Below the pieces are notes generated by a model. The model did no database searches, was not told the DNA's origin, and saw nothing but the letters and a program-made list of their open reading frames with translations. A program made the position numbers and the translations under genes. Shown here in pieces: positions 16,038-21,799 of a stretch of 23,810 nt of DNA (its first letter is position 1; each line of letters begins with the position of its first letter). Source of the DNA: a virus; IMG/VR virus record IMGVR_UViG_3300025127_000281, positions 1 through 23,810 of that record. The stretch is one strand, 5' to 3'.

Positions 16038-16223
16038 TCAACTAAATAAAGATAATCATTTAAACCGTGGAGTAGAATTGATGCTCAATTCCTCAAGGAA
16101 TAAGAGATCAAAACCAATTCATATCATGTTTAAAAAAATGATTTGTTTTTTTAATAGAGAATTCAAAATTTCTTTTGAATTTTCATTAAATATAAAAAAA
16201 ATTTAATAAAAATGGAGGTAACT
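16038..16223 (+). other. Intergenic stretch with glutaredoxin remnant and two A/T hairpins
   Basis: No convincing gene. The first part holds the glutaredoxin-like remnant. The second holds two adjacent inverted repeats: an A7/T7 stem at 16130-16138 with 16146-16154, and a 12-bp stem (one G-T pair) at 16157-16168 with 16173-16184 and a TTTC loop. Neither is followed by a clean T-run on the + strand, so they are weak terminator candidates or processing sites. A strong Shine-Dalgarno sequence ends the stretch at 16214-16218. Confidence 0.6.
16069..16111 (+). pseudogene. Remnant of a glutaredoxin 3' end
   Basis: This stretch aligns with the last codons of the intact glutaredoxin at 15984-16031 after a few small indels. 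The remnant encodes RIDA-QFLKE followed by TAA, against CIDSIKFLKEQQ in the gene. Shared words include GGAG, ATTGA, AATTCCT and AAGGAA in the same order. No upstream part of a second glutaredoxin remains. Confidence 0.5.
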
Positions 16224-16448
16224 ATGTCAACAGAAATTTTATTGGTTATTATGTTACCTATTTCATTTTTATTATTTTCGGCGGGTATTCTTGGTGGTTG
16301 GTTGGCTAGAGATTACATGATGAACTATCGTGAAATTCCAAGACCTCATCCAGAAATGTTTGATCCAGATGGAAATCTCATACCTGATGAAATTGTAGCA
16401 TTCAGATTTGAAAATTATGACGACAACAACGAAGAAGAAGACAACTAA
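16224..16448 (+). CDS. Small single-pass membrane protein with acidic tail
   Basis: A 74-aa protein with one hydrophobic segment (about residues 4-25, ILLVIMLPISFLLFSAGILGG) followed by WLARDYMMNY and a proline- and acid-rich cytoplasmic-type tail ending in an Asp/Asn/Glu run. I recall similar small membrane proteins in other T4-like cyanophages; function unknown. The start is placed at ATG 16224 rather than the in-frame ATG 16212, because a strong GGAGG (16214-16218) sits five bases before it and would lie inside the longer reading. The end overlaps the next gene by about 30 bases in another frame. Confidence 0.8.
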   Translation: MSTEILLVIMLPISFLLFSAGILGGWLARDYMMNYREIPRPHPEMFDPDGNLIPDEIVAFRFENYDDNNEEEDN

Positions 16449-17019
16449 AAGAAAAAGTGTCACTGTAAAACCACTGTCACTTAATTTACCTAGAAATCCA
16501 TTTGCCTTTGAGGTTCTTGATTTAGCATCAAGACAAAGATCAAAAGCTAAAAAGATTGAGGTATTGAAAAAATATGAGGATATATCCCTCAAGGCAATAC
16601 TTATTTGGAATTTTGATGAGTCTATCATATCAGTTCTTCCTGAGGGTGAAGTCCCTTATGCTGGATATGATGATCAAAATACCTATAGTGGCACTCTTAC
16701 AACAAAATTGACAGAGGAAGTTCGTAAAATGCACACCACTGGATCTTTTTCGTTAGGTTCAAGTGATCAACAAGGACACACCACAATTCGTAGAGAGTGG
16801 AGAAACTTTTATCACTTTGTCAAAGGCGGTAACGATAGAATGAGTGCAATTCGTAGAGAGACAATGTTTATAAACGTTTTAGAGGGTCTCCATCCTTTAG
16901 AGGCAGAGATAGTATGCTTATGTAAGGATAAACAATTACAATCAAAGTACAAGATTACAAAAGAAATAGTTTCAGAAGCATATCCTGACATTACGTGGGG
17001 AGGCAGATCATATGGATAA
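16417..17019 (+). CDS. DUF6433-like phage protein
   Basis: A 200-aa soluble protein. After a basic Thr/Lys-rich N-terminus (TTTTKKKTTKRKS) it reads FAFEVLDLASRQRSKAKKIEVLKKY, then LKAILIWNFDESIISVLPEGEVPY, which I recall as the hallmark of the DUF6433 family of phage proteins (function unknown). The rest is helical with REWRNFYHFVKGG and LHPLEAEIVCLCKDK. ATG 16417 is preferred over the in-frame TTG at 16408. It overlaps the membrane-protein gene by 32 bases and the next gene by 8, so all three are coupled. Possibly a transcription or replication accessory; not established. Confidence 0.75.
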   Translation: MTTTTKKKTTKRKSVTVKPLSLNLPRNPFAFEVLDLASRQRSKAKKIEVLKKYEDISLKAILIWNFDESIISVLPEGEVPYAGYDDQNTYSGTLTTKLTEEVRKMHTTGSFSLGSSDQQGHTTIRREWRNFYHFVKGGNDRMSAIRRETMFINVLEGLHPLEAEIVCLCKDKQLQSKYKITKEIVSEAYPDITWGGRSYG

Positions 17020-17305
17020 GGATAAAGCTGCTGAGTATGGTTGTGAAGTATTACTTGAGAATACAACAATAGACAAAGCATCGGATGTAAATTTCCCTAC
17101 TGATGCATACATTGTTAGATATAAACTTGATGATAAAGATTGTATTGATCTCACAAGGACAGGAAAATTAACAAGTTTATTTGATATGTATTATGATACT
17201 CATGGTAAAAATGTTATTGAAAAGATTGAATTTGGTAGAGGTAATCGAGATCCAAAGTTGTGGGGCATTAAATCACCACCAAAGAAAAAAAGATTGAAGG
17301 GGTAA
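17012..17305 (+). CDS. Small phage protein with basic tail, 97 aa
   Basis: A hypothetical protein with a mixed alpha/beta core (YIVRYKLDDKDCIDLTRT, then LFDMYYDTHGKNVIEKIEFGRG) and a strongly basic C-terminus (KLWGIKSPPKKKRLKG), which suggests nucleic-acid contact. A purine-rich GGGGAGG (16997-17003) lies eight bases before the ATG and supports the start. It overlaps the DUF6433-like gene by 8 bases and is the last gene before a clear terminator. I recall similar proteins beside DUF6433 genes in cyanophages but know no function. Confidence 0.75.
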   Translation: MDKDKAAEYGCEVLLENTTIDKASDVNFPTDAYIVRYKLDDKDCIDLTRTGKLTSLFDMYYDTHGKNVIEKIEFGRGNRDPKLWGIKSPPKKKRLKG

Positions 17306-17327
17306 ACCAAAATCAACTTTTAATTTC

Positions 17328-17361
17328 AAAATATCGGGGAAAAAAATCCCGGTATTTTTTT
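17328..17361 (+). terminator. Intrinsic terminator
   Basis: An 11-bp stem with one G-T pair (17328-17338 with 17348-17358), a nine-base A-rich loop and a T-run to 17361. It ends the transcript of the glutaredoxin to 97-aa gene group. The arms begin with AAAATA, giving partly symmetric A/T flanks, so it might act in both directions. Confidence 0.85.
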
Positions 17362-17368
17362 GCCTGTA

Positions 17369-17391
17369 GGGTTTTTACGAAAGTCAAACCC
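17369..17391 (+). other. Second hairpin after the terminator
   Basis: GGGTTT pairs with AAACCC. An inner AC/GT pair closes a GAAA loop across a small asymmetric internal loop. It lies eight bases beyond the terminator T-run and lacks its own T-run. It may be a back-up terminator or a transcript-stabilising structure. Confidence 0.4.
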
Positions 17392-17471
17392 ATTATTTAG
17401 ACATTAATTATTTCAAATTGTGTGTTGAATCTAAAAAAATTATAAAATTGTAACACAAATTACAAAACTAC

Positions 17472-17507
17472 TTGCCTATATAGAGTGAATGTGTTAGTAT
17501 AAACACA
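17472..17507 (+). promoter_or_regulatory. Promoter with overlapping operator-like palindrome
   Basis: TTGCCT (17472-17477), a 17-base spacer and TGTTAGTAT (17492-17500) form an extended -10 promoter. A perfect inverted repeat, TGTGTT - six bases - AACACA (17490-17507), spans the -10 region and could be a repressor site. The first small ORF starts 13 bases later. About 80 bases between the second hairpin and this promoter hold nothing I can name. Confidence 0.5.
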
Positions 17508-17508
17508 A

Positions 17509-17519
17509 CGTTCATCCGA
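17509..17519 (+). promoter_or_regulatory. Repeated leader element, copy 1
   Basis: CGTTCATCC followed by two bases and an ATG. The identical nine-base element with identical spacing precedes the second small ORF (17742-17750). Neither start has a purine-rich Shine-Dalgarno sequence. Confidence 0.4.
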
Positions 17520-17723
17520 ATGATAGAACTCACACTACTGGCATCACTCCTTGCTGAACATAATGCTTCCCACTGGGAAATGTCTTGTTCAGATTGGAAC
17601 AAAAACAGAATTGAGATACTTAGCGATAAGAATCTTAACTCTGATGCTCACGAGTATCTTATAGATTACTTGAGAACTAAAGTGTCAGATGACTGTGATG
17701 CTTATATCATCGGACGCAAGTAA
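17520..17723 (+). CDS. Small protein of unknown function, 67 aa
   Basis: An acidic small protein (MIELTLLASLLAEHN..., DWNKNRIEIL, YLIDYLRTKVSDDCDAYIIGRK). I do not recognise it. Support comes from its place as first ORF after an extended -10 promoter and from the CGTTCATCC leader shared with the next ORF. Its last codons (GGA CGC AAG TAA) lie in a repeat element that also marks the end of the next ORF. It could be a short regulator or host-takeover peptide. Confidence 0.6.
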   Translation: MIELTLLASLLAEHNASHWEMSCSDWNKNRIEILSDKNLNSDAHEYLIDYLRTKVSDDCDAYIIGRK

Positions 17724-17740
17724 GCCGACTCGGAACGGGT
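17712..17740 (+). repeat. Gene-boundary repeat element, copy 1
   Basis: GGACGCAAGTAAGCCGACT then CGGAACGGGT, spanning the stop codon of the 67-aa ORF. It matches copy 2 at 17911-17940 apart from a two-base gap and a three-base insertion. Confidence 0.6.
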
Positions 17741-17741
17741 T

Positions 17742-17752
17742 CGTTCATCCTT
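17742..17752 (+). promoter_or_regulatory. Repeated leader element, copy 2
   Basis: CGTTCATCC plus two bases directly before ATG 17753. This is the same element and spacing as copy 1. Confidence 0.4.
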
Positions 17753-17929
17753 ATGTACCAAATTCTTCTTAGTTTAATAGTGATTGGAGCACCACTTGAT
17801 TGTGAGACTGCTGCTGAACTAATAGACACTGCAGGAAATAATCCTAATAAATCTGAGCAATTAGAAATAACAAGGGTTGTGGTAGCACATACTAATCCTA
17901 TGTGTTTTAAGGACGCAAAAGCCGACTGA
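17753..17929 (+). CDS. Small, possibly exported protein, 58 aa
   Basis: The N-terminus is hydrophobic (MYQILLSLIVIGAPLDC), then comes a soluble part starting ETAAELIDTAGNN and ending CFKDAKAD. The layout looks like a short signal or anchor ahead of a roughly 40-residue domain with two Cys (C17, C51) that could form a disulfide. I recall similar tiny proteins in cyanophages but know no function. It is preceded by the CGTTCATCC leader and ends inside the second boundary repeat. Confidence 0.6.
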   Translation: MYQILLSLIVIGAPLDCETAAELIDTAGNNPNKSEQLEITRVVVAHTNPMCFKDAKAD

Positions 17930-17940
17930 AGGAACGGGAA
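17911..17940 (+). repeat. Gene-boundary repeat element, copy 2
   Basis: GGACGCAAAAGCCGACTGAA then GGAACGGGAA. It is read in a different frame from copy 1 but again contains the stop codon of the preceding small ORF. A perfect ACTC-GAAA-GAGT tetraloop hairpin follows at 17949-17960. Confidence 0.6.
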
Positions 17941-17997
17941 CACGGATCACTCGAAAGAGTTAAAGGTGCAAAGTCCAATTACTTTAGGAGAAACCAA

Positions 17998-18141
17998 ATG
18001 GCACAAGTCACATATAGAGGTGTTCAGTATGACACCAAAGAGTACAATGCAAAAGTACTCGCAGAAGCTGCAAAGAGGCAGCGCCATGATCTAATGTATC
18101 GTGGTTTAAAAGTTACTAAAAAGGTAGCTGGAGGTGTGTAA
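17998..18141 (+). CDS. DUF4278-like small protein, 47 aa
   Basis: Opens AQVTYRGVQYDTKEYN, matching the (L/V)TYRGxxY start of the cyanobacterial DUF4278 family, then a basic helix (AEAAKRQRHDLMYRGLKVTKK). A good Shine-Dalgarno sequence (TAGGAG, 17985-17990) lies seven bases before the ATG. The stop overlaps the next start (TAATG). Function unknown; the family is largely cyanobacterial, which supports a cyanobacterial host. Confidence 0.7.
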   Translation: MAQVTYRGVQYDTKEYNAKVLAEAAKRQRHDLMYRGLKVTKKVAGGV

Positions 18142-18230
18142 TGTTGGTCACTGTAGAAATTCTCGCTGCAAGTGTAGTATTTCTTACGATCATCTACGCT
18201 GAAGCAAGACTCTTGTACGGCAGGAGTTAA
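18141..18230 (+). CDS. Tiny membrane peptide, 29 aa
   Basis: One hydrophobic segment (LVTVEILAASVVFLTIIYA) followed by a basic end (EARLLYGRS), as in other phage micro-membrane proteins. It is coupled to the 47-aa ORF by TAATG and followed eight bases later by a terminator, so it closes the small-ORF operon. There is no homology I can name; the coupling is the main support. Confidence 0.55.
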   Translation: MLVTVEILAASVVFLTIIYAEARLLYGRS

Positions 18231-18237
18231 AAAAAAT

Positions 18238-18264
18238 AAGGGGGGGTTGATTCCCCCCTTTTTT
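18238..18264 (+). terminator. Strong intrinsic terminator (G/C hexamer stem)
   Basis: A run of seven G (18240-18246), a TTGATT loop, six C (18253-18258) and six T (18259-18264). AA before the G-run can pair with TT after the C-run. It ends the small-ORF operon. Its loop doubles as the -35 of the next promoter. Confidence 0.9.
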
Positions 18265-18274
18265 GTGCTATAAT
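18247..18274 (+). promoter_or_regulatory. Extended -10 promoter embedded in the terminator
   Basis: TTGATT (18247-18252, the terminator loop), a 16-base spacer made of the C and T runs plus GTGC, and TGCTATAAT (18266-18274), a perfect extended -10 box. It would start transcription about 18280, just before the ATG at 18293, and drive the replication operon. An ATAAATA (18273-18279) overlaps and could also serve as a late-type box. Confidence 0.6.
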
Positions 18275-18292
18275 AAATAAAATGAAAATCTC

Positions 18293-18460
18293 ATGAATAA
18301 AGAAAATCTAAAAGTACTTATTTCTGATCTTGAACGTGCAGTCTCAGAATTGAAAGCAGAGGTATATTCTGATAAAACTTCTTATTTGACATACGAAGAT
18401 TATAAGAAACTGGACGGAAAAGATTTGAATTATGGTCATATTTACGAGGACGATGAATGA
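18293..18460 (+). CDS. Small acidic helical protein, 55 aa
   Basis: MNKENLKVLISDLERAVSEL then KAEVYSDKTSYLTYEDYKKL, ending in an acidic tail (YEDDE). The N-terminal 25 residues have a heptad-like pattern. It is the first gene after the composite terminator-promoter and overlaps the next ORF by four bases (ATGA). I recall short genes of this style upstream of thyX in cyanophages; function unknown. Confidence 0.7.
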   Translation: MNKENLKVLISDLERAVSELKAEVYSDKTSYLTYEDYKKLDGKDLNYGHIYEDDE

Positions 18461-18612
18461 GATCCAAACAGGTATTAAAAAATCTTAAAAAAGCACTTGA
18501 ACAAGATTTCCTTTATAATGAGCAAGAACTCTCTTACATGAGAGAACAGCTATCGATATTGGAGCATGAAATATATGAAAAAAGAAAACAAAAACCAAAA
18601 GGATTTGGATGA
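18457..18612 (+). CDS. Small basic coiled-coil protein, 51 aa
   Basis: MRSKQVLKNLKKALEQDFLY, then a Glu/Leu-rich helix (NEQELSYMREQLSILEHEIY) and a basic tail (EKRKQKPKGFG). It is probably one long helix. It overlaps both the preceding ORF and thyX by ATGA, a chain of couplings that supports expression. Function unknown. Confidence 0.7.
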   Translation: MRSKQVLKNLKKALEQDFLYNEQELSYMREQLSILEHEIYEKRKQKPKGFG

Positions 18613-19241
18613 CTATTAACTTAATAAGCATCACACCTGATGCAGAGAAAACGATGGCACATATCGCCAGAGTGTCTAATCCAGACAATCAAGATAATCC
18701 AAACTATGCAGGATTATTGAAATATTGTATCAAGCACAACCACTGGTCTGTATTTGAGCAATCATCAATGACACTTGAGATTGAAACGACTCGTGCAATC
18801 GCAGCGCAAATTCTAAGGCATCGTAGTTTTACTTTCCAAGAATTTTCTCAAAGATATGCAAAAAGTAATCAACTAGGTGAGATCGAATTACCAGAATTGC
18901 GTAGACAGGACACAAAAAATCGTCAGAACAGTATAGATGATCTTGATAGTAAGGTCGTCGATAAACTGAACCGTCAGATGATTACCCTGTTCAGTTCTGC
19001 ACAGAGTCTTTATAATCAGATGATTGAAGAAGGAGTGGCAAAAGAATGTGCTCGCATGGTATTACCACTTTGCACTCCTACAAAGATCTATATGACAGGT
19101 TCATGTCGTTCTTGGATTCATTATATTAATCTAAGATCAGCACATGGAACTCAGAAAGAGCACATGGAGATTGCAGAGGCATGTCGTAAGGTATTTACCG
19201 AACAATTCCCCTCTGTGTCTGAAGCCCTTGAATGGGTCTAA
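18609..19241 (+). CDS. thyX: Flavin-dependent thymidylate synthase ThyX
   Basis: A 210-aa FAD-dependent enzyme that methylates dUMP to dTMP using methylenetetrahydrofolate and NAD(P)H. The ThyX signature R-H-R-x7-S is present as RHRSFTFQEFS (R70 to S80), followed by QRYAKS. The C-terminal LPLCTPTKIYMTGSCRSWIHYINLR carries the conserved substrate-contacting Arg residues. It lies in the replication operon, start overlapping the 51-aa ORF. It supplies dTTP for an A/T-rich phage genome and probably works with ribonucleotide reductase and the glutaredoxin upstream. Confidence 0.95.
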   Translation: MTINLISITPDAEKTMAHIARVSNPDNQDNPNYAGLLKYCIKHNHWSVFEQSSMTLEIETTRAIAAQILRHRSFTFQEFSQRYAKSNQLGEIELPELRRQDTKNRQNSIDDLDSKVVDKLNRQMITLFSSAQSLYNQMIEEGVAKECARMVLPLCTPTKIYMTGSCRSWIHYINLRSAHGTQKEHMEIAEACRKVFTEQFPSVSEALEWV

Positions 19242-19265
19242 ATAACTTTACAAAACTTAATTCTC

Positions 19266-19517
19266 ATGCCTACATATCCAGTAATAAATAAAAAAACAAA
19301 GGAAAAGAAGGAATTGTCAATGACCATGAAAGATTATGATCAATGGAGAAAGGATAATCCAGATTGGGATAAAGATTGGCAAGCAGGTGTTGCAGCAGCT
19401 CAAGAAATGTTTAGATGGACTGGAGAAGCAGCATCCTCTGGTTGGAATGAAGTATTAGATAGAGCATCAAAACAACCAGGTGCAAACGTTCGCAAAAATA
19501 GAGATTATTCATTCTAA
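19266..19517 (+). CDS. Phage-conserved protein between thyX and phoH, 83 aa
   Basis: Begins MPTYPVINKKTKEKKELSMT, an opening like that of small FmdB-type beta-hairpin proteins but without the zinc-ribbon cysteines (no Cys at all). It continues with YDQWRKDNPDWDKDWQAGVA and an end containing GWNEVLDRASKQPGANVRKNRDYSF. I recall near relatives in other T4-like cyanophages; function unknown. The stop overlaps the phoH start (TAATG). Confidence 0.8.
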   Translation: MPTYPVINKKTKEKKELSMTMKDYDQWRKDNPDWDKDWQAGVAAAQEMFRWTGEAASSGWNEVLDRASKQPGANVRKNRDYSF

Positions 19518-20269
19518 TGCCTAGAAAAAAAAGAGGATCCTCTGATCAACCGATTGGTGTCGGTTTGACTGTTAAACAGATGAAGAGGAGAAAACCCTTA
19601 AGCACAGATTACCTTATTGATATTGAACCACTAACTGATAATCAAAAGGTTTTATTTAAATCTTATAAAGATGGGAAAAATATTATTGCATATGGATGCG
19701 CTGGAACTGGTAAAACATTTATCACTTTATATAATGCGATTCGTGATGTATTAAATGAAAATACACCCTATGAGAGAATATATCTTGTACGTTCATTAGT
19801 TTCGACTCGTGAGATTGGATTCTTACCTGGTGATCATGAAGATAAGGCAGACATATATCAAATACCTTATAAACATATGGTTAAATATATGTTTCAAATG
19901 CCTTCAGATGCAGATTTTGAAATGTTATATGGTAATTTAAGATCACAGGATACAATTAAATTTTGGAGCACATCATTTCTGAGAGGAACAACTTTAGATA
20001 ATTCTATCATCATAGTTGATGAGTTTCAAAACCTTAATTTCCATGAATTAGACTCTATTATCACTCGTGTTGGTGAAAATAGTAAAATAATGTTTTGTGG
20101 GGATGCAAGCCAGAGTGATTTAACAAAATCGAATGAAAGGAATGGTATTCATGATTTTATGAACATCTTGCGTAAAATGGAATCTTTTGATATAATAGAA
20201 TTTGAGGTTGAAGATATAGTTCGATCTGGACTCGTGAAAGAGTACATCTTAGCAAAACAATCTATTTAA
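19517..20269 (+). CDS. phoH: PhoH-like P-loop ATPase
   Basis: A 250-aa ATPase of the PhoH family. Walker A is GCAGTGKT (60-67), and Walker B is IIIVDEFQN (164-172). VRSLVSTREIGFLPGD and the sensor-type stretch KIMFCGDASQSDL are also typical. The N-terminal 35 residues are basic. PhoH relatives are common in marine phages. RNA helicase-type ATPase activity is known for some bacterial members, and the phage role is unsettled despite the phosphate-starvation name. Translationally coupled to the 83-aa gene. Confidence 0.93.
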   Translation: MPRKKRGSSDQPIGVGLTVKQMKRRKPLSTDYLIDIEPLTDNQKVLFKSYKDGKNIIAYGCAGTGKTFITLYNAIRDVLNENTPYERIYLVRSLVSTREIGFLPGDHEDKADIYQIPYKHMVKYMFQMPSDADFEMLYGNLRSQDTIKFWSTSFLRGTTLDNSIIIVDEFQNLNFHELDSIITRVGENSKIMFCGDASQSDLTKSNERNGIHDFMNILRKMESFDIIEFEVEDIVRSGLVKEYILAKQSI

Positions 20270-20272
20270 TTA

Positions 20273-20965
20273 ATGTTTAATCATATTGATATCAATCTCC
20301 CAAAATTATCAAGGGAGACTATAGATGGAGTTCGTTATTATTCCGTACCAGACAATGATGAATTAATTAAATTAGTTTCTATAACTTCTGTTACAAGTCA
20401 TTTTAACAAACAAATTTTTCTTGATTGGAGAAAAAGAGTAGGTAATGAAAAAGCAGATCGTGTCACCAAAGCTGCCACAACTCGTGGAACAGACATGCAC
20501 ACTTTGACAGAACATTATCTGAAAAATGATGAAAAACTTCCAAAAGTCCCTCCTATATCTAAGTTTCTTTTCAATGTTGCAAAAGAAAAACTTGGTAAAA
20601 TAGACAATATTCATGCCTTGGAGGGATCACTATATAGTAGGCATCTAGGCATTGCAGGAACTGTCGATTGCATTGCTGAATATGATGGTGAATTATCGAT
20701 AATAGATTTTAAGACAGCAGCAAAACCGAAACCCAGAGATTGGATTGAAAATTATTTTGTTCAAGCAATGGCTTACGGTTGTATGTTTTACGAACTTACA
20801 GGAATATCTGTCAAAAAATTAGTTATCATTATGTCTTGTGAAAATGGAGAATGTGTTGTTTATGAAGAATACGACAAAACAAAGTTTATCAAATTACTCG
20901 ACAAATATATTAAAAAATTTGTTCACGACAAACTGGAGTTGTATGGAGTCAAACAAAGAACTTGA
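20273..20965 (+). CDS. PD-(D/E)XK exonuclease, RecB/MGME1-like
   Basis: A 230-aa nuclease with the full RecB-type motif order. RGTDMHTLTEHYL supplies H76, and E117 sits in HALEGSLYSRHLGIAGTVD. D132 lies in GTVDCIAEYDG, IDFKT supplies D145 and K147, and FVQAMAYG supplies Q164. This is the arrangement of the MGME1/RecB exonuclease group, which degrades single-stranded DNA ends. In T4-like cyanophages such genes are usually annotated as exonuclease. A role in host DNA breakdown, recombination or replication-end processing is plausible. It lies three bases after phoH and overlaps gene 33 by 23 bases. Confidence 0.85.
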   Translation: MFNHIDINLPKLSRETIDGVRYYSVPDNDELIKLVSITSVTSHFNKQIFLDWRKRVGNEKADRVTKAATTRGTDMHTLTEHYLKNDEKLPKVPPISKFLFNVAKEKLGKIDNIHALEGSLYSRHLGIAGTVDCIAEYDGELSIIDFKTAAKPKPRDWIENYFVQAMAYGCMFYELTGISVKKLVIIMSCENGECVVYEEYDKTKFIKLLDKYIKKFVHDKLELYGVKQRT

Positions 20966-21203
20966 AAAAGTCATAGAGGAAAAATTTTTAACACCCTCTA
21001 AATTTTCTATGGAGATTGAAACAATTGTTTCCAAAGAAAAAATTAATTACATAGAAGCAATATGTCAGTATTGTGAGGATAATGACATTGAAATTGAATC
21101 AGTATCAAAACTTATATCAAAACCTCTTAAAGAAAGGTTGAAATATGATGCGATTCAGTTAAACTTTATGAAGAAAACATCAAGAGCTAAACTACCTTTA
21201 TAA
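20943..21203 (+). CDS. 33: gp33-like late-promoter transcription accessory protein
   Basis: An 86-aa protein resembling marine T4-like gp33, which bridges the host RNA polymerase beta flap to the gp45 sliding clamp so that late promoters fire. The features are EEKFLTPSKFSMEIETIV, NYIEAICQYCEDNDIEIESV, SKLISKPLKERLK, and the C-terminal KKTSRAKLPL, whose hydrophobic end would fit the clamp-binding role. It is shorter than T4 gp33 (112 aa as I recall). ATG 20943 is chosen because GGAG (20935-20938) lies four bases upstream; longer readings would overlap the nuclease far more. The stop overlaps the gene 59 start (TAATG), giving the T4 order 33-59-...-32. Confidence 0.85.
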   Translation: MESNKELEKVIEEKFLTPSKFSMEIETIVSKEKINYIEAICQYCEDNDIEIESVSKLISKPLKERLKYDAIQLNFMKKTSRAKLPL

Positions 21204-21799
21204 TGAAAGTGACACCTTTTGAGACTTATCAAACATACTTATCAATGAAAAGTCATTTTACTAATAAAAAATATGACTTTATTAAGTATGGAGGTAAGTC
21301 AAAAGCTACAATGACTTCCTTCAATAAAAGAAAGGATAAGTATTGGTTTGAAAAAACATCAAGAAAATATTCTGATCAACAAATTACAGATTTTTTGTTG
21401 GCAAATTTTGTCACAACTGATAATCCTAAAAATTTGTGGATCGGAGAGATTATTAATTCTGGAGAAAGGACTTATGCAGAATGGATGAAACGACAGCAAA
21501 GTTTAACTTACTTGTTCAAAGAACAATCAAGGGAATTGCTCTACGAAAAAAAATTGGAGAGCATATTCGATTGCTCGAAAGGACACCCAATGATTCTAAA
21601 AAAATATCTGGGTGGAAAAATAAGTTTAGAAACATTTTCAATTTTTGAAAAAATATTTTCTTTTAAAAAAAATTTTGATAAAAAGTTGAATGATCCAGTG
21701 TGGGAAACCGTTAGTATGAAATTAAAAAAGTATTCTCCTTTCCTAAATATTAATGTAATTCAATATAAAAAAATACTTAGAGAGATAGTTAATGTCTAA
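21203..21799 (+). CDS. 59: gp59 helicase loader
   Basis: A 198-aa homologue of the T4 gp59 loader, which places gp41 helicase on gp32-coated forked DNA. Recognisable parts are TPFETYQTYLSMKSHFTNKKYDFIKYGGK, SFNKRKDKYWFEKTSRKYSD, FLLANF and the WIGEI segment. The all-helical, very basic composition and the length agree with the family. It is coupled to gene 33 upstream and overlaps the following gene by 8 bases. Confidence 0.93.
   Translation: MKVTPFETYQTYLSMKSHFTNKKYDFIKYGGKSKATMTSFNKRKDKYWFEKTSRKYSDQQITDFLLANFVTTDNPKNLWIGEIINSGERTYAEWMKRQQSLTYLFKEQSRELLYEKKLESIFDCSKGHPMILKKYLGGKISLETFSIFEKIFSFKKNFDKKLNDPVWETVSMKLKKYSPFLNINVIQYKKILREIVNV

Noticed and set aside
15994-16206. 70-aa ORF overlapping the glutaredoxin end
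   Set aside because: Asn/Ser/Lys-rich with no start signal, and it runs through the glutaredoxin remnant and A/T hairpins, so it is not protein-like.
16272-16628. 118-aa minus-strand ORF opposite the membrane protein and DUF6433-like genes
   Set aside because: The opposite strand encodes two recognisable genes with a good Shine-Dalgarno sequence; the Val/Phe run is the antisense of the Asp/Glu/Lys codon runs.
17306-17519. A possible tRNA or structured RNA between terminator and promoter
   Set aside because: Apart from the terminator, the GAAA hairpin and the promoter, I could not form a cloverleaf or find a T-arm sequence.
17707-17943. 78-aa minus-strand ORF across the small-ORF region
   Set aside because: It is antisense to the 58-aa ORF and the boundary repeats, and has no start signal.
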